Position numbers and translations under genes: made by a program. A DNA stretch of 50,096 nucleotides from a bacterium (GTDB taxonomy: Bacteria; Bdellovibrionota; Bacteriovoracia; Bacteriovoracales; Bacteriovoracaceae): assembly GCA_030425045.1 (NCBI GenBank), contig JAUHVL010000024.1:1-50096 (forward strand), in the 5' to 3' direction. Under the pieces are notes generated by a model. It did not search any database. It was not told the origin of the DNA and saw nothing but the letters and a program-made list of their open reading frames with translations. Each line of letters starts with the position of its first letter. The first letter of the stretch is position 1. Shown one piece after another: positions 15,387-25,208 of this stretch.

Positions 15387-16604
15387 CTAGTCCTTAAACA
15401 ATTTTAAGGCTTTTTCAATACCTGTAATGAGAGCATCAATATCGTTTTTATTATTATAAAGAGAAAAAGAGGCCCTGGTTGTGGCAGGAACATTAAAACG
15501 ACTCATGAGTGGTCCTGTGCAATGATGACCTGTTCTCACGGCAATTCCTTGTTGATCGAGAATCATACCCATATCATGAGGGTGAACACCATCAACACTC
15601 ATGGAAAAGACAGCGATTTTACTTTTAGCAGTTCCTATAATGTTGACGTCTTTTAATTCATTCAACCTTTCATTACCGTATTGAATGAGCTCATTTTCGT
15701 GTTCTGCTATGGCCTCAAATCCGATCGAGGTTATAAAATCTAAGGCCGTTTTTAAAACAATGGCTCCTGCGATATGTGGCGTTCCCGCTTCAAATCTTTC
15801 GGGAGCGTTTAAAAAAGTAGAGTTTGAAATTTCTACTTTTTCAATCATTCCGCCACCCGTTTGGTAAGGGGGGAGAGTGTTAAGTAAATCTAGTTTTCCA
15901 TAGAGAACTCCAATCCCAGTAGGGGCAAAGGCCTTATGTCCTGAAAAAACGAGAAAGTCGCAATCAAGGTTTTTTACATCAATTTGAGTATGAGCGATAC
16001 TTTGAGCTGCATCGACCACAAAATAAGCGTCATGATCATGGGCAAGTGAGATCATTTCACTAATTGGATTTATAGTTCCAAGAGTATTTGAGATATGGCA
16101 GATAGAGACAATCTTGGTTTTTTCGTTTAGCAGTTCTTTGTAGCGTTCGATTTCAATCTCACCGGAATCTGTAATAGGGCATTCAATTATTTTTGCTCCT
16201 GTCACTTTTGCAATTTCTTGCCAGGGAACGAGATTTGAATGATGTTCCATAGTCGATACGATTATTTCATCACCTTCATTTAAATACTGTTTACCAAAAC
16301 TATTTGCAATTAAATTAATTGATTCTGTGGTTCCTGAGGTAAAAATAATCTCTTGATCTGATTGTGCACCAATAAAGTTTTGAACAGTTCTTCTGGCGTC
16401 TTCAAAATAATCAGTTGCTTGAGAAGAGAGAAAGTGAATTCCTCGATGAACATTGGATACTTCATCAGAGTAATATTTTGTTAAACGATCAATCACGCAT
16501 TGAGGTTTTAATGTCGTTGCAGCACTATCGAGATAAACTAATTCCTTATCGTGAACTTTTTGTTTTAGGGTCGGGAATTGTTCTCTGATATGATTTAAAT
16601 TCAT
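15387..16604 (-). CDS. sufS: Cysteine desulfurase SufS
   Basis: 405 residues, a group II cysteine desulfurase. PLP lysine is Lys224 (SGHKAFAPTG), and the persulfide-bearing Cys362 lies in RTGHHCTGPLM; both match E. coli SufS (Lys226, Cys364) within two positions. It takes sulfur from L-cysteine and supplies it to the SufBCD scaffold. The start overlaps the sufD stop by 4 bp. Group II enzymes normally need SufE or SufU as sulfur acceptor, but neither is encoded in this operon; it may lie elsewhere in the genome. Confidence 0.96.
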   Translation of the reverse strand: MNLNHIREQFPTLKQKVHDKELVYLDSAATTLKPQCVIDRLTKYYSDEVSNVHRGIHFLSSQATDYFEDARRTVQNFIGAQSDQEIIFTSGTTESINLIANSFGKQYLNEGDEIIVSTMEHHSNLVPWQEIAKVTGAKIIECPITDSGEIEIERYKELLNEKTKIVSICHISNTLGTINPISEMISLAHDHDAYFVVDAAQSIAHTQIDVKNLDCDFLVFSGHKAFAPTGIGVLYGKLDLLNTLPPYQTGGGMIEKVEISNSTFLNAPERFEAGTPHIAGAIVLKTALDFITSIGFEAIAEHENELIQYGNERLNELKDVNIIGTAKSKIAVFSMSVDGVHPHDMGMILDQQGIAVRTGHHCTGPLMSRFNVPATTRASFSLYNNKNDIDALITGIEKALKLFKD

Positions 16605-17815
16605 TTTTTATTACTCTCAATCAACTCTTTGGCCATAGAGCTAAAGTCAAAATGTCCATAGAGTTTGTCGACAAAAAAACTTTTAAGATCAGAACAGTTA
16701 ATATTCATTAAAATTTCATTAGCATAGGCCTGGCAAAGTAGTTGAAAGGCCCGCTCTTTAGAAATTCCACGACTTTCTAAGTAGAAAATTTCCTCTTCGG
16801 ATAATTGTCCAACTGTTGCGCCATGTCCACACTTAACATCATCTGTATATACTTCTAACTGAGGCTCTGTTTGGACATGGGCCGTATTATCTAGAAGAAT
16901 ATTTTTATTTAGTTGTGAACTATTAACTAAGTTTGCTCCAGCATCGACGAGGACTTTTCCTGTAAATACGGCCCTAGATTTATCCTTAAGAATACCTTTA
17001 AAAAGCTGATTGCTTGTGGTTTCCGCGGCCTGATGATGAACATTGATAAAATTATCAGAAAATTGATTTTCTTTTAGTGCGTAAAGACCATAAAGATTTG
17101 TATTGGCGAATTTTTCTTGAAGTACAACTTCAATATCGTTTCTATTATGTCCAAGGCCACCGTCGAAGTTAATATTTTTATAGTCAGAACTTTCTTTTAA
17201 AAATACTTTTCTATTGTTGACAAGTGATACCTGCTCAGAGGCATTAGACATAGTAAAATGTTTCAAGCTAGCGTTTCTCTCGATATGAAAGAGAGAGAGC
17301 GTTGTAAAGAAAGCTTGATCCGTTCCCTTTAGCTGTGTATTTTCAAAAAGATTCACAGAAGAGTTTTCACCAATTTCCACATGAAAACAACAGGCATCAA
17401 AATTATTTTCTGATGATAAGTCACTGTAGTTTTCTATTTTAAGGTTTTCAATTTTAGTATTGGCCGGAACCGTAATTTTATAGAATTTACTTATTCTAAG
17501 GACGCTTAATGCTTCAAGTGCATTTTTAAACTCTAACTTGAATTGATCCTTATCAAGTTCTTCTACTTTGAAAAGTGTTGAATCAGATGAGGAAATAAGT
17601 TTTCCTCCACTAAATTTTATACTGATATCATTCCAAAGAGTTGAAGGAGTAAAGTCTTGATGAGTGGTTGAAAAAACAAGTTTTTCAGGCATCATTTTCT
17701 TCAAAGGGGTAAACCGAAACCCTTCAGTATTCTTCTTTGGAAAACCTTCTTTTCCTAGATATAGTTCTGCACCGTTGTGCTTAATATAATCTGATTGTAT
17801 TTGAGTTAGTGTCAT
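16601..17815 (-). CDS. sufD: Fe-S assembly protein SufD
   Basis: 404 residues. The central beta-helix typical of SufB/SufD is visible (repeated short strands between about residues 130 and 330), and the C-terminal region carries the family signature VKCGHGATVGQLSEEEIFYLESRGIS, including Cys and His residues conserved in SufD. SufD forms the SufBC2D complex and is needed for iron entry. It follows sufC with no gap (stop at 17816, start at 17815) and overlaps sufS by 4 bp, so the operon is tightly coupled. Confidence 0.94.
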   Translation of the reverse strand: MTLTQIQSDYIKHNGAELYLGKEGFPKKNTEGFRFTPLKKMMPEKLVFSTTHQDFTPSTLWNDISIKFSGGKLISSSDSTLFKVEELDKDQFKLEFKNALEALSVLRISKFYKITVPANTKIENLKIENYSDLSSENNFDACCFHVEIGENSSVNLFENTQLKGTDQAFFTTLSLFHIERNASLKHFTMSNASEQVSLVNNRKVFLKESSDYKNINFDGGLGHNRNDIEVVLQEKFANTNLYGLYALKENQFSDNFINVHHQAAETTSNQLFKGILKDKSRAVFTGKVLVDAGANLVNSSQLNKNILLDNTAHVQTEPQLEVYTDDVKCGHGATVGQLSEEEIFYLESRGISKERAFQLLCQAYANEILMNINCSDLKSFFVDKLYGHFDFSSMAKELIESNKK

Positions 17816-18586
17816 TTATTGATAATCCTTGATTAACCAGTCATAACCGCGCTCTTCTAATTCTTTAGCAAGAGACTTATCACCAGATTTTATGATTTGA
17901 CCTTTATAGATCACATGAACGAAGTCAGGCTCAATATAGTCGAGTAGTCTTTGATAGTGAGTGACTAATACAATGGCATTGAATTTACTTTTAAGTGAGT
18001 TCACTCCGTTGGCAACCACTTTTAAAGCGTCGATATCTAGCCCTGAGTCTGTTTCATCAAGAAGAGCAAGTCTTGGGTTTAAGGTGGCCATTTGAAGAAT
18101 TTCGTTTTTCTTTTTTTCACCACCAGAAAACCCACTATTAACATCACGGTCTAAAAAGCGACCATCCATTTCTAGTTTTTCAATTTTTGGACTCAAGAAG
18201 CGACGAAACTCTTCTTCTTCCATCGTTGCCGCACCTTGGTGAGTACAGACGGCATTATAACTTTCTCTTAAGAAGTTGATATTGGAGACACCGGGAATTT
18301 CTACCGGATATTGCATACCGAGGAAAATGCCTTCTTTTGTTCTTTCATCAGGTTCAAGATCAGCAATGTCTTTCATTTCCCCATTGATATTAAATTCGAC
18401 TGTTCCCTCAGAGACTTCATAGTCTGGATGTCCTGCAATGACTTTAGAGAGAGTTGATTTTCCCGAACCATTGGGGCCCATAATGGCATGGACCTCTCCA
18501 GGGTTAATTTGTAAGTTAATCCCTTTTAAAATGGCCTCGTTTGAATCTTCTGTTTTAGCGTGAATATTTTTTACATTAAGAATCAT
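17816..18586 (-). CDS. sufC: Fe-S assembly ATPase SufC
   Basis: 256 residues, a soluble ABC-type ATPase. Walker A GPNGSGKST is at about residues 37-45, and the ABC signature is the SufC form NSGFSGGEKKKNEILQM. Walker B is LALLDETDSGLDIDAL, followed by the H-loop LVTHYQRLLDYI. It powers the SufBC2D scaffold complex in the cytosol. It sits 10 bp downstream of sufB and directly abuts sufD. Confidence 0.97.
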   Translation of the reverse strand: MILNVKNIHAKTEDSNEAILKGINLQINPGEVHAIMGPNGSGKSTLSKVIAGHPDYEVSEGTVEFNINGEMKDIADLEPDERTKEGIFLGMQYPVEIPGVSNINFLRESYNAVCTHQGAATMEEEEFRRFLSPKIEKLEMDGRFLDRDVNSGFSGGEKKKNEILQMATLNPRLALLDETDSGLDIDALKVVANGVNSLKSKFNAIVLVTHYQRLLDYIEPDFVHVIYKGQIIKSGDKSLAKELEERGYDWLIKDYQ

Positions 18587-18596
18587 ATCTCTTCCT

Positions 18597-20030
18597 TTAA
18601 CCGATAGAATTTTCTAATTTCATTTCTAATAACTTTACTGCTTCTACTGAGAACTCTAGAGGAAGAGTTTTAAAAACTTCGTCACAGAACCCTCCCACAA
18701 TTAAAGAGATTGCTTTTTCCATATCAAGTCCTCTGGATTGAAGATAAAAAAGCTGCTCTTCACTTATTCTAGAAGTGGAAGCCTCATGTTCAACTGTTGC
18801 CGTTTTATTTTTTACATCAATTGTTGGGAAAGTATTGGCAGAACATTCACCTCCAACCAACATTGAATCACATTGAGAGTAGTTTCTAGCGTTGGTCGCA
18901 GAAGGCATCACTTTGACAAGGCCACGATAGTTATTCTCTGATTGTTCTGCTGAGATACCTTTAGAAATAATTGTTGATTTAGTATTTTTCCCAATATGGA
19001 TCATTTTTGTTCCGGTATCAGCTTGCATTTTATTATTTGTCAAAGCGACAGAATAAAAAGCGCCTTGGCTATTATCTCCTAATAAAACACATGAAGGATA
19101 TTTCCAGGTGATGGCCGAACCTGCTTCAACTTGTGTCCAAGATATTTTTGAGTTCACACCTCGGCACTGACCTCTTTTGGTAACAAAATTATAAATTCCG
19201 CCCATGCCTTCTTTATTTCCGGCATACCAATTTTGTACTGTTGAGTATTTAATTTCTGCATTATCTAAGGTTATGAGTTCAACAATAGCAGCATGTAATT
19301 GGTTTTCATCTCGTTGAGGAGCGGTACAACCTTCAAGGTAATTAACATAAGAGCCCTCATCGGCAACGACGAGAGTTCTTTCAAATTGTCCTGTCTCTTT
19401 TGCATTGATTCTAAAGTATGTTGAGAGATCGAGTGGGCAGGTAACACCTTTTGGAATATAGACAAATGAACCATCAGAAAAAACGGCCGAGTTAAGAGCA
19501 GCATAATAGTTATCAGCTGCGGGAACGACTGTTCCTAAATATTTTTTTACAATTTCAGGGTAGTCCTTAACGGCCTCTGAGATTGAACAAAAGATGACAC
19601 CAACTTTTTCTAATTCTTCTTTGTAAGTTGTTCCTAATGAAACAGAGTCAAAAACTGCATCTACGGCAACACCTGAAATTCTTTTTTGTTCTTGCAGTGG
19701 AATCCCTAGCTTTTCAAAAGTTTTTAATAACTCAGGGTCGAGATCATCAAGACTTTTTGGTTTTTCTGCTTGCTGCTTGGGAGCTGCATAGTAGTACAAG
19801 TCTTCAAAGTCGATGGGTGGAATATTGAGCTTGGCCCAATCGGGATGTTCCATTTTTTTCCATAGAGCAAACGACTTTAGTCGAAAGTCTAAAAGCCATT
19901 CAGGCTCTTCTTTTTTGGTGGATATTCTTCTGACAATGTCTTCACTGAGACCTTTTGGAAATTCTTCTACTTCGATGTCAGTGGTGAAGCCATATTTATA
20001 ATTATCTTGATGAAATTGAGTATCATCCAT
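18597..20030 (-). CDS. sufB: Fe-S assembly scaffold SufB
   Basis: 477 residues, the usual length. Typical blocks include [20 protein letters not shown], the central [38 protein letters not shown] and the C-terminal [21 protein letters not shown]. The Cys in the PSC and GCTAP stretches and the His in EHEAS correspond to residues proposed to receive sulfur and hold the cluster. SufB is the scaffold on which Fe-S clusters are built together with SufC and SufD. Its first base overlaps the last base of the rrf2 stop codon region. Confidence 0.97.
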   Translation of the reverse strand: MDDTQFHQDNYKYGFTTDIEVEEFPKGLSEDIVRRISTKKEEPEWLLDFRLKSFALWKKMEHPDWAKLNIPPIDFEDLYYYAAPKQQAEKPKSLDDLDPELLKTFEKLGIPLQEQKRISGVAVDAVFDSVSLGTTYKEELEKVGVIFCSISEAVKDYPEIVKKYLGTVVPAADNYYAALNSAVFSDGSFVYIPKGVTCPLDLSTYFRINAKETGQFERTLVVADEGSYVNYLEGCTAPQRDENQLHAAIVELITLDNAEIKYSTVQNWYAGNKEGMGGIYNFVTKRGQCRGVNSKISWTQVEAGSAITWKYPSCVLLGDNSQGAFYSVALTNNKMQADTGTKMIHIGKNTKSTIISKGISAEQSENNYRGLVKVMPSATNARNYSQCDSMLVGGECSANTFPTIDVKNKTATVEHEASTSRISEEQLFYLQSRGLDMEKAISLIVGGFCDEVFKTLPLEFSVEAVKLLEMKLENSIG

Positions 20031-20518
20031 TATGACGACCCTTTAGTTTGTCCTCTTTCTCGTTCCAGATTTTTCATGGCCTGAGGAAGAGGAAATGATA
20101 TTTTTTCTCTTAACAGTAATTCTTCTAACGTTAAACTTTGTAAAAATTGATTAATCTTATCGTTGAGCATTTCTATGGGCTCAATAATATTACAGGTAGA
20201 ATAGAGCTCACATGTTCCTTTTGTAGATTCACAAAAAGCACTATTCAGTGAGTTTTTTTTATTTTCGATCATCTGTACTAATTGAAGGTAAGTGATATCT
20301 CTTAGAGAAACAGATAATTGATAACCACCTTTAATACCCTTTACAGAACTAAGCATGCCATGGTTGTTCATAATCTGAAGAACTTTTGCCGTGGTATCAA
20401 AAGGTGTTTTGAAAATATCACAAATCTCACGAGCAGAAGTGAGTTCTTCTTCCTGTTTTAAGGCCATATGTTTGATGGCCACTAAGGCATATTCAACTTT
20501 TTTATTAATCTTAATCAT
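20030..20518 (-). CDS. Rrf2-family regulator (IscR/SufR-like)
   Basis: 162 residues with an N-terminal winged helix ([40 protein letters not shown]) and three cysteines in the loop that binds a cluster in IscR: Cys96-x6-Cys103-x5-Cys109. IscR uses Cys92, 98 and 104 with x5 spacing, so cluster sensing is likely with a one-residue longer first gap. As first gene of the suf operon it probably controls its own promoter in response to Fe-S status. A strong dyad sits 36-60 bp upstream of the start. Confidence 0.92.
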   Translation of the reverse strand: MIKINKKVEYALVAIKHMALKQEEELTSAREICDIFKTPFDTTAKVLQIMNNHGMLSSVKGIKGGYQLSVSLRDITYLQLVQMIENKKNSLNSAFCESTKGTCELYSTCNIIEPIEMLNDKINQFLQSLTLEELLLREKISFPLPQAMKNLERERGQTKGSS

Positions 20519-20547
20519 GTCATTTTCGTTTTTTCAGCTATTTATTT

Positions 20548-20578
20548 ACCTTAAAATAGGTCAAAAATAAACCTATTT
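20548..20578 (-). promoter_or_regulatory. Candidate Rrf2 operator and promoter region of the suf operon
   Basis: AAATAGGT-N9-ACCTATTT (20554-20578) is a perfect 8-bp dyad. It overlaps a second, smaller one, ACCT-N6-AGGT (20548-20561). On the minus strand a TTGACC box falls inside it, where a bound repressor would block RNA polymerase; the matching -10 is poor. Size and spacing fit an IscR-like dimer site, but I cannot align it to a known Rrf2 consensus with confidence. Confidence 0.45.
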
Positions 20579-20627
20579 CTAAGTACTCAATTTAACTTGG
20601 TTTTGGGTGCTGTGCAATGATGTTAAT

Positions 20628-20662
20628 TTGTCTAGAACAAGGTAGATTTTGTGTTAACACAA
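20628..20662. promoter_or_regulatory. Two TTGT...ACAA dyads two helical turns apart
   Basis: TTGT-N5-ACAA (20628-20640) and the perfect 14-bp palindrome TTGTGTTAACACAA (20649-20662) have centres about 21-22 bp apart, so dimers bound to them would face the same side of the helix. They lie about 60-90 bp before the lipoprotein gene at 20719 and about 110-140 bp from rrf2. This is the pattern of a cooperative two-site operator. Confidence 0.4.
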
Positions 20663-20718
20663 TGTGTTTGGACCGTGAAGTTATCAATGATTTACACTAT
20701 TAGTAAACAAGGAAGTTT

Positions 20719-21321
20719 ATGAAATATCTCGTTTTATTGGCGTATCTCTTTTTTAGTTCATGTGGTTACGATAAAAAGTCAGGTTATAGCACCGGTGATA
20801 TTCAAATATATCAATCGAGTTCATTATTAGATCTAAGATACCACCTCAATCAAAAAGGCATTGATGGGCTTTTTGTAACAAATATTAAATTAGAGCAGTT
20901 AAACGAAGTCTGGCGTAATGAGTATCCATGGAGTAGTGGAGACGCCACTCCCATGGAAAAAGTAGAACAATTGGTTTCAAAAAAATATCAAGAAGACTTT
21001 AAAGATCAAATTTCATTACAACTTGATGATTTAGAAGATGTTCATGGCCAAACAAGTTCTCTTAATAATTACGAGACAGAAAAAGATGGTGTGAAATATA
21101 AATTTGTAAGTAGAAATCAAATTCAAGAATATCATCTTGATTATGGTGTTTTCAAAGAAGGATTAATTCTCAATCAAGACTTGATTGTGAGTTATTTAAG
21201 GCAGTCGAATTTTTCACTTCTTATTGAATGGAAAGATGAAATGAATTGGCAACTTCAGTTTCAAGAGGGATCAGAGCTTCATAAAATCATAAGTATCGAT
21301 AATAATCTCGTTTCGCTTTGA
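20719..21321 (+). CDS. Putative lipoprotein
   Basis: 200 residues. A short signal peptide ends in the lipobox FSSC with Cys15 as the lipidated residue, so the protein should be anchored in a membrane facing the periplasm or outside. A good AAGGAAG ribosome site precedes the ATG. The mature part is acidic, rich in Gln, Leu and Asp and has no motif I recognise. It is divergent from the suf regulator and convergent, with a single-base gap, to the next lipoprotein. Confidence 0.75.
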   Translation: MKYLVLLAYLFFSSCGYDKKSGYSTGDIQIYQSSSLLDLRYHLNQKGIDGLFVTNIKLEQLNEVWRNEYPWSSGDATPMEKVEQLVSKKYQEDFKDQISLQLDDLEDVHGQTSSLNNYETEKDGVKYKFVSRNQIQEYHLDYGVFKEGLILNQDLIVSYLRQSNFSLLIEWKDEMNWQLQFQEGSELHKIISIDNNLVSL

Positions 21322-21322
21322 T

Positions 21323-22504
21323 TTAAGGGTTGGCCGAAGTTGTGACAGAAGTAAAAGTCATAGGACCGTTTTCGTAAAACCAAGTGGCAATTTCTGTTGA
21401 ACCAGCTTTGGTGGGGTTAACAGAACTAAGAAAGGCCACATCTCCAGCGTCGTCTAATTGAATTCCAGTATTTCCTGTACAGGCACCGAAATAACATGTT
21501 GAACTGGTAGTATATATACTATGATCGTAAACATCTGTTCCCGTTCCGGTATAGGAGTACTGAGTGTTATATCCGTCAGTAGGATTTCCCGATACGCTTT
21601 GAAACTTTGCACCTCCAGATTGAGTGCCATATTCTTCCCAAAGAAGAAATTGAAAATTTGTTATATCTGAGAAACTACCATCAGTTCCGACATTTCCTTG
21701 AGCAAGAACTCGTATATGCTGAACGCCATTATATCCATTTGGGTTATAACTTCTCGATTCGTAGCGAATGGCCCCTGCTGATCCAAATTCGAGTGCGATG
21801 GCGAAAGTCATATTGGTATCATCTTGAACGGCAGCATAGAGTGCAGAGCTGGTGAGTGTATAAATAATTTTATATGTTTTATCGATATCGGACATATAAA
21901 CATAAAGAGCTTTATTATAAGATGTATTTCCAAAAGAGCTTGGAACATTATTATAGGAAATAACATTTACATTGAGGCGATTTGTCCCAAGAGAGTCTTG
22001 TACATTTTCAACAAATACAGAATTAAAGCAACTGGTATCGACAATAAGAACTCCTGAGCGCTGAACTCCATCCTCTTTGATAAAATCAGTCAGAGCACAG
22101 AGGTAACCTTTGATCCTGTCCACGGCTCCTTGAAGTCGGTCAGGTCCTCGACTTGCCTTTCTCAAGTGGCAATAAGCATCGTGAAAGACATATTTCGTCG
22201 TATTGTCATGATTAGCTGTATAGGATGGGTGACCGGTTTTATCTCCAGAGGAGTTGCAGTTTACGTTATCTTCACGAGAGACAATGAGATCAGGGTCATC
22301 AACTGTTGGTGAAAAGGTTGGAAGCGAGGTAAAGGCCGTTGCTCCAGCTGAGTCAAGTGCAGAGGAGAGGGTAACCATAGAGCTGTAAAGAAGTGAGCTA
22401 GAAAAACCAAAGTTAACTTCAGTTGCTTCTTCGTAATCTTTACAAGAGTGAAAAAGTAAAAGTGATAATAAAATAAATATTCTTGTTTTCATATCAAGTG
22501 TCAT
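21323..22504 (-). CDS. Putative lipoprotein, large extracellular or periplasmic domain
   Basis: 393 residues from the first ATG; the ATG four codons later (ending at 22492) would begin exactly at the signal peptide MKTRIFILL and may be the true start. The lipobox is LFHSC, giving a lipidated Cys followed by Lys-Asp. The mature protein is rich in Ser, Thr, Asn, Tyr and Gly, with several Cys that could form disulfides (for example TSSTCYFGACTGN), as in secreted surface proteins. No catalytic motif is visible. It is divergent from the adenylate cyclase gene. Confidence 0.72.
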   Translation of the reverse strand: MTLDMKTRIFILLSLLLFHSCKDYEEATEVNFGFSSSLLYSSMVTLSSALDSAGATAFTSLPTFSPTVDDPDLIVSREDNVNCNSSGDKTGHPSYTANHDNTTKYVFHDAYCHLRKASRGPDRLQGAVDRIKGYLCALTDFIKEDGVQRSGVLIVDTSCFNSVFVENVQDSLGTNRLNVNVISYNNVPSSFGNTSYNKALYVYMSDIDKTYKIIYTLTSSALYAAVQDDTNMTFAIALEFGSAGAIRYESRSYNPNGYNGVQHIRVLAQGNVGTDGSFSDITNFQFLLWEEYGTQSGGAKFQSVSGNPTDGYNTQYSYTGTGTDVYDHSIYTTSSTCYFGACTGNTGIQLDDAGDVAFLSSVNPTKAGSTEIATWFYENGPMTFTSVTTSANP

Positions 22505-22548
22505 TATTTAAAGTTTTATTATATTTAGCTTAAAGAGTTTTTTTATTG

Positions 22549-24765
22549 ATGAAAAGATTATTTAAATCCAAGACATTATTTGTCTTTATTTTTGCTTTGT
22601 TATCAACGGGAATTCTTTATTCATTAAAGCATACTTCATTAGTCGGGCGTTTAGAGTTGGCCCTCTTAGATTCTAGAGCTAAGTCGTCAGGTACTTTCAA
22701 TCAGATACATCAAGATATTGTTTTAATCTTAGTTGATGATGCCTCAATTAAGGCCATGGAGGATCTTGTGGGTCGCTGGCCTTGGCCTCGATCACTCTGG
22801 GGAGACCTCGTAGATTATTTAACGGAAGCGGGGGCAAGCGCTATTCTATTTGATATTCTCTTTAGTGAACCAGAACAAGCTCGAAATAGTGAAGGGGAGC
22901 TTTCAGCTAGTGATCTTCGTCTTGTTGAAAGTACGGCGGCTAGTGGACTAGTTTATCATTCTTATCAATTTTCAAAAGACAGTGAAGATGAACTTAATAA
23001 ATCGTTACTTAATAGAGACCTTCCAGAGGTTTTAAAAAATAAATTTGAAAACAAAATTGAAGATCAATCTGCATTTACAAGCTCTTTTAAATTGAATCAG
23101 TTTATTGCTCCTCTCGATGAATTAATGGAATACTCACTTGGCCTTGGCGATGTTGCCTTCAAGTCTGATTTAGATGGTATTTATCGGCGAGTTCACCCTC
23201 TAAGAAAATATGGTGATCATTTTATTCCTTCGCTACCCGTTTCTTTTTTAGTGAATCATTTAAACACCAAAAGTATTAAACTTGATGATACATATCTTTA
23301 TCTTGATCAGCTTAAAATTCCTTTAGATGAAAAGGGAAATTATCTTATTGATATGAAAAAAAATTATAAATCATTTTCTGCAAGTGGTGTCTTTGCAAGT
23401 ATACAAAAGATCCAAAATGGAGAAATTGAAAACCTTTTAGTTCCACCAGAAGATCTAGAAAATAAAATTGTCATCATTGGAGTGTCAGCGGTTGGGCTGG
23501 AAGATATTAAAGCAACATCAGTGGGTCTAAAAAGTCCTGGGTCTTATCTTCATGCCTCTTTTATCAGTAATGTTTTAAATCAACGATTTATAAATAGGGT
23601 GAGTCATTCTCATGCAGCTTTTGTCTTACTGATAACTATTTTAATTCTGAATTTTCTTTTGATGAATCTTTCATCAATTTTTATTAAGAATACTTTTTAT
23701 TGGGGTAGTAGTGCTCTTTTTACTTTTTTGAGTTTTTATTTTTATGACAAAAGTAGGCTTCTTATTCCCTTAGCCTGGCCTTTGCTTGCCGTTGTGACGA
23801 ACTACCTAATGGTTTTATCCTATAAGATTTTTATCGAGGGAAAAGATAAAAGATTTCTCAAACAAGCTTTTGGAAATTATATCTCACCAGAATTAATTGA
23901 AATCATGCATGAAAGTGGTGAAGCGCCAAAGCTTGGAGGTGAAGCAGGTGTTAAAACAGCTTTTTTTACTGATATTCAAAGTTTTTCGACTTTCTCAGAA
24001 CAATTGAGTGCTTCTGTTTTGGTTGAACTATTAAATGAATACTTAACAGAAATGACTGATATTTTGCTCGCTAATAAAGGCACTCTTGATAAGTATGAAG
24101 GTGATGCCATTATTGCTTTTTATGGTGCTCCCATGAAATTAGAAAATCATGCTGAACTGGCCTGTAAAACGACAATTCAAATGCAAGAAAAGTTACTTGA
24201 GTTAAGAAAATACTGGGTTTCCCAAGGAGATAAATGGCCACTCATTGTTCATAATATGAGAATGAGAATTGGACTTAATTCGGGTGATATCGTCACGGGG
24301 AATATGGGCTCAAAGAATAGAATGAATTATACCATGATTGGTGATGCTGTGAACTTGGCCGCCAGGCTTGAAGAATCTGCTAAACAATATGGCATCTTTA
24401 ATCATGTCAGTCAGATGACTCAGTCTCTTTGTGCAGATAAATTTGTTTTTAGAGAACTAGATACCATTAAAGTTGTAGGAAAATCTCAGCCTGTTACAAC
24501 TTATGATTTAATGGGAGAGACAGGAAACACTGAAGACTATCTTTTGGAGTTAAAAGATAAGTTTGAAAAAGGACTTGAATATTATAAAAATCAAGATTGG
24601 AAAAGTGCCTTAAGTTTTTTTCAACAGTCTCTTGAATTAGAAATTAAGAGATATGATGATACGAAAACCAATCCTAGTGAAATTTATATTGATAGGGTTA
24701 AAAACTTTATGCTTTATCCTCCCCCAAGGGACTGGGATGGGGTTTATACACTGACAAAAAAATGA
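22549..24765 (+). CDS. CHASE2-domain class III adenylate cyclase
   Basis: The ATG at 22549 is preferred over an adjoining TTG. 738 residues: an N-terminal transmembrane segment (about 10-24), an extracytoplasmic CHASE2 sensor (about 30-345), then three predicted transmembrane segments (about 355-425) and a class III cyclase domain (about 465-640). The cyclase has both metal-binding Asp (475 and 519), substrate-selecting Lys515 and Thr595, and transition-state Asn602 and Arg606. The Lys/Thr pair marks a class IIIb adenylate, not guanylate, cyclase. The last 90 residues look like a TPR-type helical repeat. First gene of a four-gene overlapping operon; makes cAMP in response to an unknown periplasmic signal. 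Confidence 0.93.
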   Translation: MKRLFKSKTLFVFIFALLSTGILYSLKHTSLVGRLELALLDSRAKSSGTFNQIHQDIVLILVDDASIKAMEDLVGRWPWPRSLWGDLVDYLTEAGASAILFDILFSEPEQARNSEGELSASDLRLVESTAASGLVYHSYQFSKDSEDELNKSLLNRDLPEVLKNKFENKIEDQSAFTSSFKLNQFIAPLDELMEYSLGLGDVAFKSDLDGIYRRVHPLRKYGDHFIPSLPVSFLVNHLNTKSIKLDDTYLYLDQLKIPLDEKGNYLIDMKKNYKSFSASGVFASIQKIQNGEIENLLVPPEDLENKIVIIGVSAVGLEDIKATSVGLKSPGSYLHASFISNVLNQRFINRVSHSHAAFVLLITILILNFLLMNLSSIFIKNTFYWGSSALFTFLSFYFYDKSRLLIPLAWPLLAVVTNYLMVLSYKIFIEGKDKRFLKQAFGNYISPELIEIMHESGEAPKLGGEAGVKTAFFTDIQSFSTFSEQLSASVLVELLNEYLTEMTDILLANKGTLDKYEGDAIIAFYGAPMKLENHAELACKTTIQMQEKLLELRKYWVSQGDKWPLIVHNMRMRIGLNSGDIVTGNMGSKNRMNYTMIGDAVNLAARLEESAKQYGIFNHVSQMTQSLCADKFVFRELDTIKVVGKSQPVTTYDLMGETGNTEDYLLELKDKFEKGLEYYKNQDWKSALSFFQQSLELEIKRYDDTKTNPSEIYIDRVKNFMLYPPPRDWDGVYTLTKK

Positions 24766-25208
24766 AAATATTGTTTCTGTTTTTATATTCTTGTTTAGCA
24801 CAAGAGGTTTACTTTAAATCTCTTAAGGGAAAGCTTTTGGCCGAGCCAAAACCTAAATCAAATGTGATCAGTGAGTTAAAAAGAGGGGATAAGTTAAGTC
24901 TTGTTAGCAAAAAAGCGGGTTGGTTAAGTGTTGAGTACGATGGAAAGTCGGGTTGGGTAGCAAAAATTCTCACAAGTAAAAAGCCGCCAGGAAAGAAAGT
25001 TTCACTTCTTAATAAAAAGGTAGACCTTTCTAAAAAAGCGAGAAAGAGGGCCAGTAATTTTAGCTCTTCTGCGGCCGCAAGAGGATTAATGCCCTCAAAA
25101 GAAGAAATAGAGTACAAAATGCAAAGTGCAAATAAAAAAGCATTAAAAAAGATGAAAGAGTTTCAGATTAGTGAAGCTAAAGCGTTAAAATGGTTTTTAA
25201 AAGAGTAG
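24762..25208 (+). CDS. Exported SH3-domain protein
   Basis: 148 residues with a short signal peptide (MKILFLFLYSCLA) and a bacterial SH3 domain at about residues 17-72, ending in the usual GWLSVEYDGKSGWVAKIL. The remainder is Lys-rich and helical. Bacterial SH3 domains bind cell-wall peptides or partner proteins in the periplasm. Its start overlaps the cyclase stop by 4 bp and its end overlaps the M48 protease gene by 19 bp, so it belongs to the same transcription unit. Confidence 0.85.
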   Translation: MKILFLFLYSCLAQEVYFKSLKGKLLAEPKPKSNVISELKRGDKLSLVSKKAGWLSVEYDGKSGWVAKILTSKKPPGKKVSLLNKKVDLSKKARKRASNFSSSAAARGLMPSKEEIEYKMQSANKKALKKMKEFQISEAKALKWFLKE

